The notes beneath the pieces are model-generated. The model saw nothing but the letters and a program-made list of their open reading frames with translations. It had not been told where the DNA came from and made no database searches. Made by a program: the position numbers and the translations under genes. Shown piece after piece: positions 32,353 to 41,161 of a stretch of 64,000 nt of DNA. The first letter of the stretch is position 1. Each line of letters begins with the position of its first letter. Source of the stretch: Longimicrobium sp. (GTDB lineage: Bacteria; Gemmatimonadota; Gemmatimonadetes; Longimicrobiales; Longimicrobiaceae); the NCBI GenBank assembly GCA_036377595.1, contig DASUYB010000026.1, positions 44,930 through 108,929 on the forward strand, written 5' to 3'.

Positions 32353-34127
32353 GCGGACCTCCCGGCGTAGGGGATCATGAGCTCGAAGGTGCGCATGTCC
32401 CACGCGGCGGTGGGGCAGCGCTCGGCGCACAGGCCGCAGTGCAGGCAGATGTCCTCGTCCTTCACCATCACCCGCGCGGTCTGCGGCAGCGCGTCGGAGA
32501 CGTAGATCTCCTGCGCGGGATTGACCGCCGGCGCGGAGAGCCGCGTCCGCAGCTCGTCCTCGCTCTCCCCGTCGTACGTGATGGTGAGGCAGCTGACCGG
32601 GCAGACGTCGATGCAGGCGTCGCACTCGATGCAGAGCGGCGCGGTGAAGTGCGTCTGCACGTCGCAGTTCAGGCAGCGCTCCACCTCGCGCTGCGCCTGC
32701 TCGAGGGTGAAGCCCAGCTCCACCTCGGTGTCGAGGCGGTGGAAGCGGGTGTCGAGCCCCACGTGCACCATCTTCGTGCGCTGCTCGATGCTGTAATCGT
32801 TGCTGTAGCTCCAGGCGTGCATCCCCAGCTTGGCCGAGACCAGGTTCATCCCCTGCGCCGGGCGCTCGGTGAGGGGGACGCCCTCGCAGCGGTTGTGGAT
32901 GGAGATGGCCGCCTGATGCCCGTGCTCCACCGCCCAGATGATGTTCTCGGGCCCCCACGCCGCGTCGCCGCCGAAGAACACGCCCTCGCGCGTGGACTGG
33001 AAGGTGACGCGGTCGACCACGGGCATGTCCCACTCGTTGAACTCGAGCCCGATGTCGCGCTCGATCCAGGGGAAGGCGTTCTCCTGCCCGATCGCCAGGA
33101 TCACCGCGTCGCAGGGGATGACGACCGAGTCGATCGTCTCGCTCTTCTGCCGTCCCCCCTCCTCGTACCAGCGGACGCGCTCGAACTCCATCCCCACCAG
33201 CACGCCGTTCTCCACGACGAAGCGCTTCGGCGCGTGGTTCTCCACGATCTCCACGCCCTCTTCTTCCGCATCTTCCAGTTCCCAGGGAGATGCCTTGAAG
33301 TGCGCGCGGCCACGGCGGGCCATCACCTTCACGTCCGTGGCGCCGAGACGCTTCGACGAGCGGCAGCAGTCCATCGCCGTGTTGCCCACGCCGATGATCA
33401 GCACGCGCTCCTGGATGGAGGTCACGTGGCCGAAGTGCACCGACTCCAGCCATTCGATGCCGATGTGCACGCGGTCCGGCACGTCCCACCGCCCGGGGAG
33501 ATCCAGCTCCTTCCCCTTCGGCGCGCCGCTGCCGACGAACACCGCGTCCCATCCCTCCTCCAGCAATGCGCGCAGGCTGTCGACCGGCGACGAGTAGCGG
33601 ACCTCGATCCCGCCGATCCCCGTGATCATCTCGATCTCCTCGTCGAGCACGGCGTGGGGGAGGCGGAAGGCGGGGATGTTGGTGCGCATCAGGCCCCCCG
33701 GCCGGTCGAGCTTCTCGAAGATCACGCACTCGTAGCCCAGCGGCGCCAGGTCGTTGCACACCGTCAGCGACGCCGGCCCCGCCCCCACCAGCGCGATGCG
33801 GCGGCCGTTGGAGACCGGCGGAGCCTTGGGGAGATACGCGGAGACGTCGTCGCGATTGTCGGCGGCGACGCGCTTCAGGCGGCAGATGGCGACGGGCTTG
33901 CCGTCCACGCGGGTGCGGCGGCAGGCGGGCTCGCACGGCCGGTCGCAGGTTCGGCCCAGGATGCCGGGGAAGACGTTGGACTCGCGGTTCAGCAGGTACG
34001 CCTCGGTGTGGCGCCCCTGCGCGATCAGCCGGATGTACTCGGGAACGTTGGTATGCGCGGGGCACGCATACTGGCAGTCCACGACCTTGTGGTAGTACTT
34101 CGGGTTGGTGACGTCGGTCGGGAGCAT
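32334..34127 (-). CDS. GltD-like FAD/NAD(P) oxidoreductase with ferredoxin domains
   Basis: A 597-aa flavo-iron-sulfur protein. The N-terminal Fe-S domain has CQYACPAHTNVPEYIR and CDRPCEPACRR. The FAD Rossmann motif is ALVGAGPASLTVCNDLAPLG; the second, NAD(P)-binding, is VLIIGVGNTAMDCCRSSKRL. Near the C-terminus lie CLNCDVQTHF, CIECDACIDVCPVSCLTI and CLHCGLCAERCPTAAWDM, the last two giving a pair of 4Fe-4S clusters. It is the first gene of an operon with korA and korB. It most likely moves electrons between NAD(P)H and the ferredoxin reduced by Kor, as in similar gene sets known from aromatic-degrading bacteria. Confidence 0.87.
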   Translation of the reverse strand: MLPTDVTNPKYYHKVVDCQYACPAHTNVPEYIRLIAQGRHTEAYLLNRESNVFPGILGRTCDRPCEPACRRTRVDGKPVAICRLKRVAADNRDDVSAYLPKAPPVSNGRRIALVGAGPASLTVCNDLAPLGYECVIFEKLDRPGGLMRTNIPAFRLPHAVLDEEIEMITGIGGIEVRYSSPVDSLRALLEEGWDAVFVGSGAPKGKELDLPGRWDVPDRVHIGIEWLESVHFGHVTSIQERVLIIGVGNTAMDCCRSSKRLGATDVKVMARRGRAHFKASPWELEDAEEEGVEIVENHAPKRFVVENGVLVGMEFERVRWYEEGGRQKSETIDSVVIPCDAVILAIGQENAFPWIERDIGLEFNEWDMPVVDRVTFQSTREGVFFGGDAAWGPENIIWAVEHGHQAAISIHNRCEGVPLTERPAQGMNLVSAKLGMHAWSYSNDYSIEQRTKMVHVGLDTRFHRLDTEVELGFTLEQAQREVERCLNCDVQTHFTAPLCIECDACIDVCPVSCLTITYDGESEDELRTRLSAPAVNPAQEIYVSDALPQTARVMVKDEDICLHCGLCAERCPTAAWDMRTFELMIPYAGRSACAAHA

Positions 34128-34298
34128 TCGGCACCCAGCGCTGGAGGAGCGTGACGTCCGGCTGTGGGCCGCTCGCGGGCGCGCGAATGGCCGTGGATCG
34201 GCCGCGGGAGGTGCGCGAGGAGCGGATTCCCTAGGTTAGCGGCAAACGTTCACCGGTTCAAGCTTCTGTCAGCTTTCTTGTGGAGAGGTTGTCTTAGA

Positions 34299-34319
34299 GC
34301 CATACTTGATGCCATACTT
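34299..34319 (+). promoter_or_regulatory. Tandem GCCATACTT repeat before the toxin-antitoxin genes
   Basis: GCCATACTT occurs at 34299-34307 and again at 34311-34319, a 12-nt period. A TTGTGG box lies upstream, and the first copy would cover a -10 region. Likely an autoregulatory operator for the antitoxin, 42 nt before its start at 34361. Confidence 0.4.
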
Positions 34320-34360
34320 AGCGCAACAGAAATTTGTCACCCGAGGGTTGAGGGGGACGC

Positions 34361-34687
34361 ATGAGCCTGGAAGCCGCGCATTTGTCTCGCCGGAAGCGCA
34401 GACGCAGCTCGACAGCGGATCCGCTGAAGAAAGTCACCTACCAGATGCGCGCCTCCACGCTGGATGCCATCCGGCAGGCAGTGGAGCGCGGCGGCTACGC
34501 GAGCCAGAACGAGTTCGTCGAAGAAGCGGTCGTTGCCCAACTCCGGGAACTGCGGCGGGCGAAAGTCTACGCGGCCTACCAGGAGGCGGCGCGCGACCCC
34601 GAGTTCATGGCCGAGCAACGGGAAACGACGGCAGCGTTCGACGTGGCGCTGCTGGATGGGCTGGAGGACGCTGCAGGGGGGCGGTGA
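34361..34687 (+). CDS. Ribbon-helix-helix-type antitoxin
   Basis: A 108-aa protein. After a basic tail (RRKRRRSS) comes VTYQMRASTLDAIRQAVERG and SQNEFVEEAVVAQLRELRRA, the strand plus two helices of a CopG-type ribbon-helix-helix DNA-binding domain. The C-terminal part (KVYAAYQEAARDPEFMAE) would wrap the toxin. Its stop overlaps the toxin ATG by one base (TGATG), the usual arrangement for this module. It should repress its own promoter. Confidence 0.85.
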   Translation: MSLEAAHLSRRKRRRSSTADPLKKVTYQMRASTLDAIRQAVERGGYASQNEFVEEAVVAQLRELRRAKVYAAYQEAARDPEFMAEQRETTAAFDVALLDGLEDAAGGR

Positions 34688-35076
34688 TGGCTTACCGCGG
34701 CCCGGTCCATCGCTGGGACCTCTACTGGGCGGACCTGGATCCAGCCGTGGAAAGCGAGCAGGGAGGCAACCGCAGGCCCGTGCTCGTGGTCTCCAACGAC
34801 GGATTCAACTCCGCGTTCGATGTGGTGACGATCGTCTCGCTGACGAAGCTGGAGGGCAAGCGGCGGAGGGTGTATCCGTTCGAGGTTCTGCTGCCACCAG
34901 AGATCGTGGGGACCGGGTTCGGGAGCATCGTCATGCCGCAGCAGATCCGCACCATCTCCAGGCTGCGGTTGATGGAACGAATCGGCGTTCTGGAAGATGA
35001 GGCCAAGCGCGAGGAGATCGAGAACCGCCTCCTGGAGCACCTCGACATCGAATTCGAGGCGGAACTCCCGGAGTAG
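34687..35076 (+). CDS. MazF/PemK-type toxin (endoribonuclease)
   Basis: A 129-aa PemK/MazF-fold toxin: RWDLYWADLDPAVESEQGGN, RRPVLVVSNDGFN, FDVVTIVSLTKLEGK and FGSIVMPQQIRTISRLRLME. Arg/Thr/Gln residues match the known catalytic surface. It cuts mRNA at specific sites unless bound by the antitoxin encoded just upstream. A hairpin at 35099-35129 follows. Confidence 0.9.
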   Translation: MAYRGPVHRWDLYWADLDPAVESEQGGNRRPVLVVSNDGFNSAFDVVTIVSLTKLEGKRRRVYPFEVLLPPEIVGTGFGSIVMPQQIRTISRLRLMERIGVLEDEAKREEIENRLLEHLDIEFEAELPE

Positions 35077-35098
35077 ACCGAACCAGCATGGAAGATAC

Positions 35099-35129
35099 AG
35101 CGGCGTCAGCGGATTTCCCTGGCGCCGCT
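35099..35129 (+). terminator. Terminator-like hairpin after the toxin gene
   Basis: AGCGGCGTCAG pairs with CTGGCGCCGCT (one G-T). The tail is TCCGTTTCC. It resembles the hairpin at 37393-37425. Confidence 0.55.
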
Positions 35130-35152
35130 TCCGTTTCCATTGGTGGGAGAGA

Positions 35153-37024
35153 TCAGCACCCCTCCTTCCCGCGCACCTCCACGTCGCCCACGACGATGTC
35201 CGCCCAGATCACGTCCGTGGCGGAGACGCGCACGACCTTGTCGGCGTCGTCCAGCAGCTGCCAGTAGATGCAGTAGCGTCCAGCCTTAGCCGGGGCGTGG
35301 AACGGCGCGCGGAAGGTGAAGGTGCCCGACGGCCGCACGTCGCGGTCGATGGGGACGTCGGGGAAGGGCGGGTGCGCGAACTCCGGGTTCGAGCGGACGA
35401 AGCGCAGCCGCAGGCTTCCCGCCCCCCAGGTGCACTCGCCCCGGTTGTGGAGCGTCCACTCCTTCGGCACGAGCGCGCCGGGTCGGACGACAGTACCGTC
35501 CGCCACGCGCTCCGAGCGCAGGAACGAGGCGACCGCCTTCCCCAACGCGCATTCCGGCGCGCTCGCCCGCAGCTCCCCGGTGAAGACCTCGATGTGCACG
35601 TCGACCGCGGCTGCGTCGGAGACGGGCACCACACTCCCCGCGCCGTCGGCGAAGCGCCACGACTCGCGGTACGAGCCCGGCCGCTCGGGGGCGCGCATGG
35701 GGATGGAGAAGGTGTAGGCGTCGCTCGGCTGCACCCGCTCCTCGACCCGCACGGCGTCCGCCCCGGGCGCGCTGAGGCGGGGGCCGGACGCGGAGTCGAA
35801 GCGGAGCGAAAGCGAACCGTCCCACACGCACTCGCCGCGGTTGACCAGCGTCCACGAGTTGGCGAAGGGCTGCCCCGGGTGCATCGGGTTCTCGCGCCCG
35901 GGGTGGCTCTGCGCCAGGATCTCGGCGCGCGCCTCATTCGGGCCACAGGGGGGCAGCTCGGGAAGGCGCCGGAAGGTGATCTGCAGCGCCTTGCCGTCCT
36001 CCAGGCGGACAGGCCGTCCCGCGCGGTCGAGCAGCTGCCAGTCCTCCGCGTAGTTCCCGATGCGGGCGGGGCCCCGCATGGGGATGGGGAGGACGAGGAC
36101 GCTGTCCGGCGGCACGGCACGGCGCACGCGGCGGACGCGCTCGACGACGGAATCGGCGGTGAGCGGCGCGGGACCGGAGTGGCGGACGCGCACCAGCCGC
36201 GCACCGCGCCGCCAGGTGCACTCTCCGACGTTCTTCAGGAACCAGGTCGGTGTCAGGCGCTCGCCCTCGCGCACGGCGGTTTTCGCCTCGGCGGGGTAGA
36301 TCTGGCGGACGAGATGCGCGCGCGCCCGACCGGCGGCGCACTTCGGCGGCCCGCCCGCGAGGAGCGGCCGCAGGAGCAGCGCGGCGAGAACCAGCGACAG
36401 GACGGCCAGGATCGCCACCCTTCCCCGCTCCTTCCGCACCCCGCCTTGCCGCGCGCGCTCCAGCCATCGCCCCGCGTCCCAGCCGGCCACGCGCTCCGCA
36501 CCGGCGGCGGCGAGCGCGCGCAGCGTGGCGCGGTCACCCCGCTCCTCCGCGCGGCTGCAGGCGTCCTCCAGCAGCTCCACCAGCCGGCGGCGGTACGCCT
36601 CGCGCCGCTCGATCACCCACTCGACGAACGCCTCGGCGCCCTCGCCCACCTGAAACTCGAACCCGTCCAGGAAGGGCGCGCGGTACGCCGCCAGCACGGC
36701 CTGCACCGCCGCTGCGTTGTCCGCCGTGGCGCAGAGTGCGTCCAGGTCGCACGGGATGTCGGCGGCCAGGGCGACGGGGTCCGCGCCGGCGGGGAGCGCG
36801 CCGGGAGGCAGCACGCGCCGCAGCGCGGAGACGGCGTTGTTGACGGAATGGTTGCGGCCGATGCTCGTCTTCCCCCACAGCAGCCCGCCGATGGCGCCGC
36901 GTGCCTGGGGGAGGCCGGTGGCGCGGAGGAAGACCAGGAGCGCGAGCTCCTTGGCATTGAGATGGATTTCCGCTCCGCCGGCCGTCAGCCGGGGATGTCC
37001 GAACGTCTGGAGGAAGTGCGCCAT
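35153..37024 (-). CDS. Membrane regulator: BTAD-like N-terminus, TM helix, three Nbr1-like Ig domains
   Basis: A 623-aa protein. Residues 1-90 resemble the winged-helix DNA-binding end of SARP regulators (FLQTFGHPRLTAGGAEIHLN, NHSVNNAVSALRRVLP) and 95-185 the BTAD helical domain (FVEWVIERREAYRRRLVELL). A TM helix lies at about 202-223. Outside the membrane are three repeats of about 100 residues. Each starts with a W-(T/F)-L-(K/V/H)-N-x-GEC-x-W core (PTWFLKNVGECTWRRG, NSWTLVNRGECVWDG, KEWTLHNRGECTWGAG), like the Ig domain of Nbr1. The likely role is sensing an extracellular ligand and regulating transcription from the membrane. The Ig assignment is by motif. Confidence 0.78.
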   Translation of the reverse strand: MAHFLQTFGHPRLTAGGAEIHLNAKELALLVFLRATGLPQARGAIGGLLWGKTSIGRNHSVNNAVSALRRVLPPGALPAGADPVALAADIPCDLDALCATADNAAAVQAVLAAYRAPFLDGFEFQVGEGAEAFVEWVIERREAYRRRLVELLEDACSRAEERGDRATLRALAAAGAERVAGWDAGRWLERARQGGVRKERGRVAILAVLSLVLAALLLRPLLAGGPPKCAAGRARAHLVRQIYPAEAKTAVREGERLTPTWFLKNVGECTWRRGARLVRVRHSGPAPLTADSVVERVRRVRRAVPPDSVLVLPIPMRGPARIGNYAEDWQLLDRAGRPVRLEDGKALQITFRRLPELPPCGPNEARAEILAQSHPGRENPMHPGQPFANSWTLVNRGECVWDGSLSLRFDSASGPRLSAPGADAVRVEERVQPSDAYTFSIPMRAPERPGSYRESWRFADGAGSVVPVSDAAAVDVHIEVFTGELRASAPECALGKAVASFLRSERVADGTVVRPGALVPKEWTLHNRGECTWGAGSLRLRFVRSNPEFAHPPFPDVPIDRDVRPSGTFTFRAPFHAPAKAGRYCIYWQLLDDADKVVRVSATDVIWADIVVGDVEVRGKEGC

Positions 37025-37392
37025 GAGGGCGGATGGGGCGATTACGACGGGATTTCGGACGGCTTTGGAGATCCTTTAGAGGCTCACCTGTTCCCCAAAT
37101 GGCAACCGCGCAGCATCGTGTCTCTCGCCAGCAGGGTACGGCACCCGGGGAAAGTGGCAGGCCAGCCCGCTAATCTACCCGGCGCCTTTCGGGCCGGGAA
37201 GAGAGCGCAACCGATCCCCCCGTACCGGCCGGCAACGCACCACCGGATCTCCCTCCACAGCCCCGCAGCACGCACCCTTCTTCTACCGCACCGTTCTCCA
37301 GCATCCAGACCAGGACGCAACCGTTCTCGACACTCGGGTCCCGGTACGTCGGCGTAAATGTGAAGTGTTTCACCGCCACGGTTGCGAAAAGG

Positions 37393-37425
37393 GCGGCGTC
37401 AGCGGAAAAGCCTCGCTGGCGCCGC
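37393..37425. terminator. Hairpin in the divergent region
   Basis: GCGGCGTCAGCG pairs with CGCTGGCGCCGC (one G-T) around a 9-nt loop. It shares GGCGTCAGCGGA and TGGCGCCGC with the hairpin at 35099, so the two are related and flank the BTAD-Ig gene. Confidence 0.5.
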
Positions 37426-37559
37426 GCCTGTTTGGTGGGTCACGATGCTCTCGTGTGACGCGGGGGATGAATGTGCGTAAAGTGGACGAGATTCGGAGCG
37501 CTGAACCGCTTGTGACCGGCCACCGCGCGGCATAAATTCCCGGTGTACCCAAACTGAAA

Positions 37560-37577
37560 GTTCCCACTGTTCCCACT
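37560..37577 (+). promoter_or_regulatory. Tandem GTTCCCACT repeat before the HTH gene
   Basis: Two adjoining copies of GTTCCCACT (9-nt period) lie 10 nt before the GTG start at 37588. They could be an operator or ribosome-region element of the HTH gene. Confidence 0.35.
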
Positions 37578-37587
37578 GGGGCGCGCC

Positions 37588-37959
37588 GTGACGCGCCCAT
37601 CGGTGGAGATGCTCCGCGATGCGGTGCGGCGCGCGTCCGAGGCGCGGTCGCAGCGTTCCGTCGCGGCCGAGATCGGCATTTCCTACCGCACGGTGGGAAA
37701 GTTCCTGGCCGGCTCGGCGCCGTACGCCAGGACCTTGAAGAAGCTGCAGGAGTGGTTCGTCTCCACCATCGTCCCGCAGGACGGCGTGTCTCCGGAGGCG
37801 GCGACCGCAGCCGTGTTCATCATGCTCGACAACATCCCGCCGTCGTTCCGCGCCGAGGCCGTGCACAAGCTCGTGCAGGCGCTCGGTGACATCCACCGCG
37901 AGGTCGGCGTGAAGCTCCCCGGCTGGATCAGCGACCTCGACGCCGCGCGCTCCGGGTAG
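37588..37959 (+). CDS. Helix-turn-helix protein, unknown role
   Basis: A 123-aa protein starting from GTG at 37588. Residues about 8-45 (MLRDAVRRASEARSQRSVAA, EIGISYRTVGKFLAGSAPYA) form an XRE-like helix-turn-helix. The C-terminal half is a helical domain (FIMLDNIPPSFRAEAVHKLV) without known match. It is convergent with the AlbA/ATP-binding gene, whose stop is 8 nt away. A regulator is likely; its target is unknown. Confidence 0.6.
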   Translation: MTRPSVEMLRDAVRRASEARSQRSVAAEIGISYRTVGKFLAGSAPYARTLKKLQEWFVSTIVPQDGVSPEAATAAVFIMLDNIPPSFRAEAVHKLVQALGDIHREVGVKLPGWISDLDAARSG

Positions 37960-37967
37960 CAGCCCCT

Positions 37968-39182
37968 TTACGCCGCCGCCCGCACGGTCGCCGTCACGTG
38001 CGACGCCTGCACGCCCAGCTCCAGTGGCGGATTTCCGTTCTCCGCCAGCGCCCGACGCGCGATCGCCAGGCCGAACCCGAACCGCTGGACGAACCCGAGC
38101 ACGCGCATCGCCTCGGCCAGGTTCGGATTGCGGTAATCCGCGGCTCCCGGTTCTCCGAAATTCTCCGCGCTCACGGTTCCGAACGGGCCTCCCGGGCTCG
38201 TGATCTCGATCCGGTCGTCGTACCAGTAGACTCGCACCGGCGCGTGCGTCGCCTCGTAGGTGCGGTGCATCACCGCATTGCGCACCAGCTGCTGCAGCGC
38301 GGCCAGCGGGTAGTCCGAGCGGCGCTCCTCGCGCGGGCCACTGGTGATGTCCACGGACGTCCGGTTGTGCGACTGCAGCTTCTGGTCGATCCCCTTCAGC
38401 AACTCCGACAGCGGCCCGTCCACCGCCAGCTCGTCGATCACCGGATCGCCGAGCTCTCTCCCGGCAATCCGCAGGAACTGGATGTACGCGCCGGGGATGA
38501 AATCGCGCGGATTCGTCCTGCCTATGACGAGCAGTCCGAGCACGGTCGGCACGGCCGAATTCGCCGCATCCACCATCTTCGTAACCGCGAGGCGCTGCTC
38601 GAAGGTGCGCTCGTTGGCCTCCAGCACGTCGGGCGCGAAGGCGGCCGGAAGGTATTCGTTCTCGAACCGCACCCGGTCGAGGTCGGCGAGCGTAGCGGAA
38701 ACCATCGGGCGCACGTCGAACGGCGTATCGCGCGCGCGGCGCTTCTCGGTGAGGATGCGCTCATCCTGCGCGCTGGCGATCCCCCGTCTCGGGCCGATGC
38801 GGATGTGAACGCGCCCGCGGTACCGCACGGGTGGCGAGTCCGACGGCTCGACGGTGATCACCGCCATGTCCGCACCGCGCAACCTGCGCTTGGACACGGT
38901 CATCGTCGGAGGAGGGACGATGTTTCCGTCGGTCTTGATGTCCGAGAGTTTCAGCAGAAGATCGTCGGTGACCGCGATCGCGCTCGCCTCGCCGGTGCGG
39001 TCGCGTGCGCCGATGAACACCACGCCCGGCCGGCGATGGTCGGGAAGATCGTTGGCGAACGCGCAGACGGCCTCCCGAACCTTCGTCGGCGCGTCCCCTC
39101 CAAACGATTCCTTTCGCTCGGCGAGATCGGATTCGAGGTCCGAGAGCATCGCCTCGAGCTCCGCATCCGTGTAGTTCGTCAT
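37968..39182 (-). CDS. ATP-binding protein with AlbA_2 (Schlafen-type) domain
   Basis: A 404-aa protein. Residues about 15-150 form the Schlafen AlbA_2 domain (LAERKESFGG, REAVCAFANDLPDHRRPGVV, PVRYRGRVHIRIGPRRGIAS). Residues about 285-395 contain a HATPase-like ATP-binding domain (YPLAALQQLVRNAVMHRTYE, IEITSPGGPFGTVS, RFGFGLAIARRALAENGNPP). This two-domain layout is common in bacterial regulators and defence-associated proteins. No defence genes surround it. The role is unknown; DNA- or RNA-binding regulation is the usual guess. Confidence 0.8.
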   Translation of the reverse strand: MTNYTDAELEAMLSDLESDLAERKESFGGDAPTKVREAVCAFANDLPDHRRPGVVFIGARDRTGEASAIAVTDDLLLKLSDIKTDGNIVPPPTMTVSKRRLRGADMAVITVEPSDSPPVRYRGRVHIRIGPRRGIASAQDERILTEKRRARDTPFDVRPMVSATLADLDRVRFENEYLPAAFAPDVLEANERTFEQRLAVTKMVDAANSAVPTVLGLLVIGRTNPRDFIPGAYIQFLRIAGRELGDPVIDELAVDGPLSELLKGIDQKLQSHNRTSVDITSGPREERRSDYPLAALQQLVRNAVMHRTYEATHAPVRVYWYDDRIEITSPGGPFGTVSAENFGEPGAADYRNPNLAEAMRVLGFVQRFGFGLAIARRALAENGNPPLELGVQASHVTATVRAAA

Positions 39183-39399
39183 TCTCCGGCTGTTTCGGCT
39201 CGTAATCGCAATCGCAGTGAGTTCGGCAAGCTATTTCCTGCACGACGTGCGGAACAGTAGCCAAAGATAGCCGCGCGGGGCCATCAACCCGCTTACAACC
39301 TTCCGCTCCTCCGGCGAATCACAGGGGGCGCATTCCCGCCGCGGCCGCGCCCAGCCCCGCGCGCCGCCCGATCCGTCCGCCGGTTCGAGGAGCCTTCCG

Positions 39400-41148
39400 A
39401 TGAAGCATCTCCCCTGTATTTGCGCGGTCGCCATCTCCCTTGCGGTCACTGCGATGGATGCCGTCGCGCAGAACGCCGCGTCCACTGATCTCGTAGGGCT
39501 GTGGCAGGCGAAGCGCGGGTTCGACACCGGCGCGGCGGGGCGGCTGGTGGTGGACCGCGCGGGTGGCGGATGGCGCGCGGCGATCGCGGGGCGAACGGCG
39601 GCGGTCCGCGTGGCGGGCGACACGGTGGCGTTCGCGCTGCCGGACAGCTCGGGACGGTTCGTCGGGCGCTTCGACGCGGGGCGCTCGCGCATCACCGGGC
39701 ATTGGGTGCAGCCGCGGACGGTGACGAGCGGCAACTGGTACGCATCACCGCTCGCGCTGGCGAGCTGCGGCGCGAACTGCTTCGCGGGCACCGTCATCCC
39801 TGCGGCCGACGAGCTCACCTTCTTCATCCGCGTGGAGCGGCGGCCGGACGGGCGGCTGGCCGCGCTCCTCCGCAACCCGGAGCGCAACCTGGGCGGCCAG
39901 TTCATCCGCCTCGCGCGGATCGAGGCGGACGGCCCCGGGGTGCGGCTGCTCGACCGGCGCGACTCCGTGCTCTTCCGCGGCGAGTTGCGCGACGGGGTGA
40001 TGACGGTCTACATCCCCGGCCGCGGCGGCTCGTACGACTTCCAGCCGGTGCGCGGGGACGCGTTCACCTTCTTCTATCCCCGCGGCCGTCCCACCGCGAG
40101 CTACACCTACGTCCCGCCGCGGCAGCGCGACGACGGCTGGCCGGTGGGTACGCTCGACCAGGCGGGGATCTCGCGCGAGCGGATCAGCGCGGCGCTCGAC
40201 TCGCTGATCGACACGCCGGTGGACTCGATCGGCGCGCACAAGCTGCACTCGCTGGTGATCGCCCGCCACGGCAGGATCGTGCTGGAAGAGTACTTCTACG
40301 GCGCCGACGCCGACATCCCGCACGAGACGCGCTCGGCCTCGAAGACGGTGACCACGGTGATGGCCGGCGCGGCGATGCAGGCGGGCGCGCGCGTCGGTCC
40401 GGCGACGCCCGTGTACGCGACGCTGCGGCCCGGCGCGGCGGGGCTCGACGCGCGGAAGCGGGCGCTCACGCTGGAGCATCTGCTCAACATGGCGTCGGGG
40501 TACGACTGCGACGACAGCGGCGACCGTCCGGGCGACGAAGACGTCATCACCCAGCAGGCGGACAATCCCGACTGGGCTTCGGTGATCCTGGCGCTGAACC
40601 TCGTCCGCGAGCCCGGCGATTCCGCCGTCTACTGCTCCATCAACCCGCACCTCGCCGGCGTCGTGCTGTCGCGCGCGACCGGGCGCTGGCTCCCCGACCT
40701 GTGGCACGACCTGGTCGCGCAGCCGCTGGGGATCGACCGCTACTACATCCCCCTGACGCCGACGGAGGACGCGTACATGGGCGGCGGGTGGCTCCTGCGG
40801 ATCCGCGACTTCATGAAGCTGGGGCAGGTGTACCTGAACGGGGGGACGTGGCAGGGCCGGCGGATCGTGAGCGAGGATTGGGTGCGGCGCAGCACCGAGC
40901 CGCGCTACCCGATGGGCACGCGCGCGCGGTACGGCTACCTCTGGTGGATGATGGACTATCCGTACGCCGGCCGCACCATCCGCGCCTACTTCGCGTCGGG
41001 CAACGGCGGGCAGTACGTGATGGTCATCCCCGAGCTGGACCTGGTGATCGGCGCGAACGGCGGCAACTACAACGACCGCGCGGGCTTCCAGACCGTGGTG
41101 GACCTGATCCCGAGGGTCATCCTCCCCGCAGTCGCAGCGGGAAGGTAG
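39400..41148 (+). CDS. Serine hydrolase, beta-lactamase (class C) fold
   Basis: A 582-aa secreted protein with GAGGAGCC before the ATG at 39400 and a signal peptide (MKHLPCICAVAISLAVTAMD, ending AVAQ). The N-terminal about 200 residues form an extra beta-rich domain. The catalytic domain (about 240-570) has TRSASKTVTT (Ser-x-x-Lys), a YCSINPH motif in place of Tyr-x-Asn, and ASGNGGQYVMVI where KTG would be. The fold covers class C beta-lactamases, DD-peptidases and esterases, so resistance should not be assumed. A palindromic 3' element follows the stop by 13 nt. Confidence 0.85.
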   Translation: MKHLPCICAVAISLAVTAMDAVAQNAASTDLVGLWQAKRGFDTGAAGRLVVDRAGGGWRAAIAGRTAAVRVAGDTVAFALPDSSGRFVGRFDAGRSRITGHWVQPRTVTSGNWYASPLALASCGANCFAGTVIPAADELTFFIRVERRPDGRLAALLRNPERNLGGQFIRLARIEADGPGVRLLDRRDSVLFRGELRDGVMTVYIPGRGGSYDFQPVRGDAFTFFYPRGRPTASYTYVPPRQRDDGWPVGTLDQAGISRERISAALDSLIDTPVDSIGAHKLHSLVIARHGRIVLEEYFYGADADIPHETRSASKTVTTVMAGAAMQAGARVGPATPVYATLRPGAAGLDARKRALTLEHLLNMASGYDCDDSGDRPGDEDVITQQADNPDWASVILALNLVREPGDSAVYCSINPHLAGVVLSRATGRWLPDLWHDLVAQPLGIDRYYIPLTPTEDAYMGGGWLLRIRDFMKLGQVYLNGGTWQGRRIVSEDWVRRSTEPRYPMGTRARYGYLWWMMDYPYAGRTIRAYFASGNGGQYVMVIPELDLVIGANGGNYNDRAGFQTVVDLIPRVILPAVAAGR

Positions 41149-41161
41149 ATACGGAAGGATT

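Larger units (their letters stand above)
37025..37587. other. Divergent intergenic region, hairpin and tandem repeat
   Basis: This 563-nt region lies between the BTAD-Ig gene (minus) and an HTH gene (plus). It has the hairpin at 37393-37425 and tandem GTTCCCACT copies (37560-37577) just before the HTH gene. A weak minus frame at 37170-37379 encodes a Cys-containing peptide; I could not support it as a gene. Confidence 0.45.

Noticed and set aside
37170..37379. Minus-strand 69-aa frame with GCVLVWMLENG and EEGCVLRGCGG
   Set aside because: GTG start, no ribosome site, runs into a Pro/Arg-rich end; no leader like the RiPP set.
37588..39182. Defence island around the AlbA ATP-binding protein and HTH gene
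   Set aside because: Only two convergent genes, no nuclease, transposase or other defence genes around them.
39400..41148. True beta-lactamase resistance gene
   Set aside because: The fold fits, but the second and third active-site motifs are altered and an extra domain is present, so esterase or peptidase is as likely.
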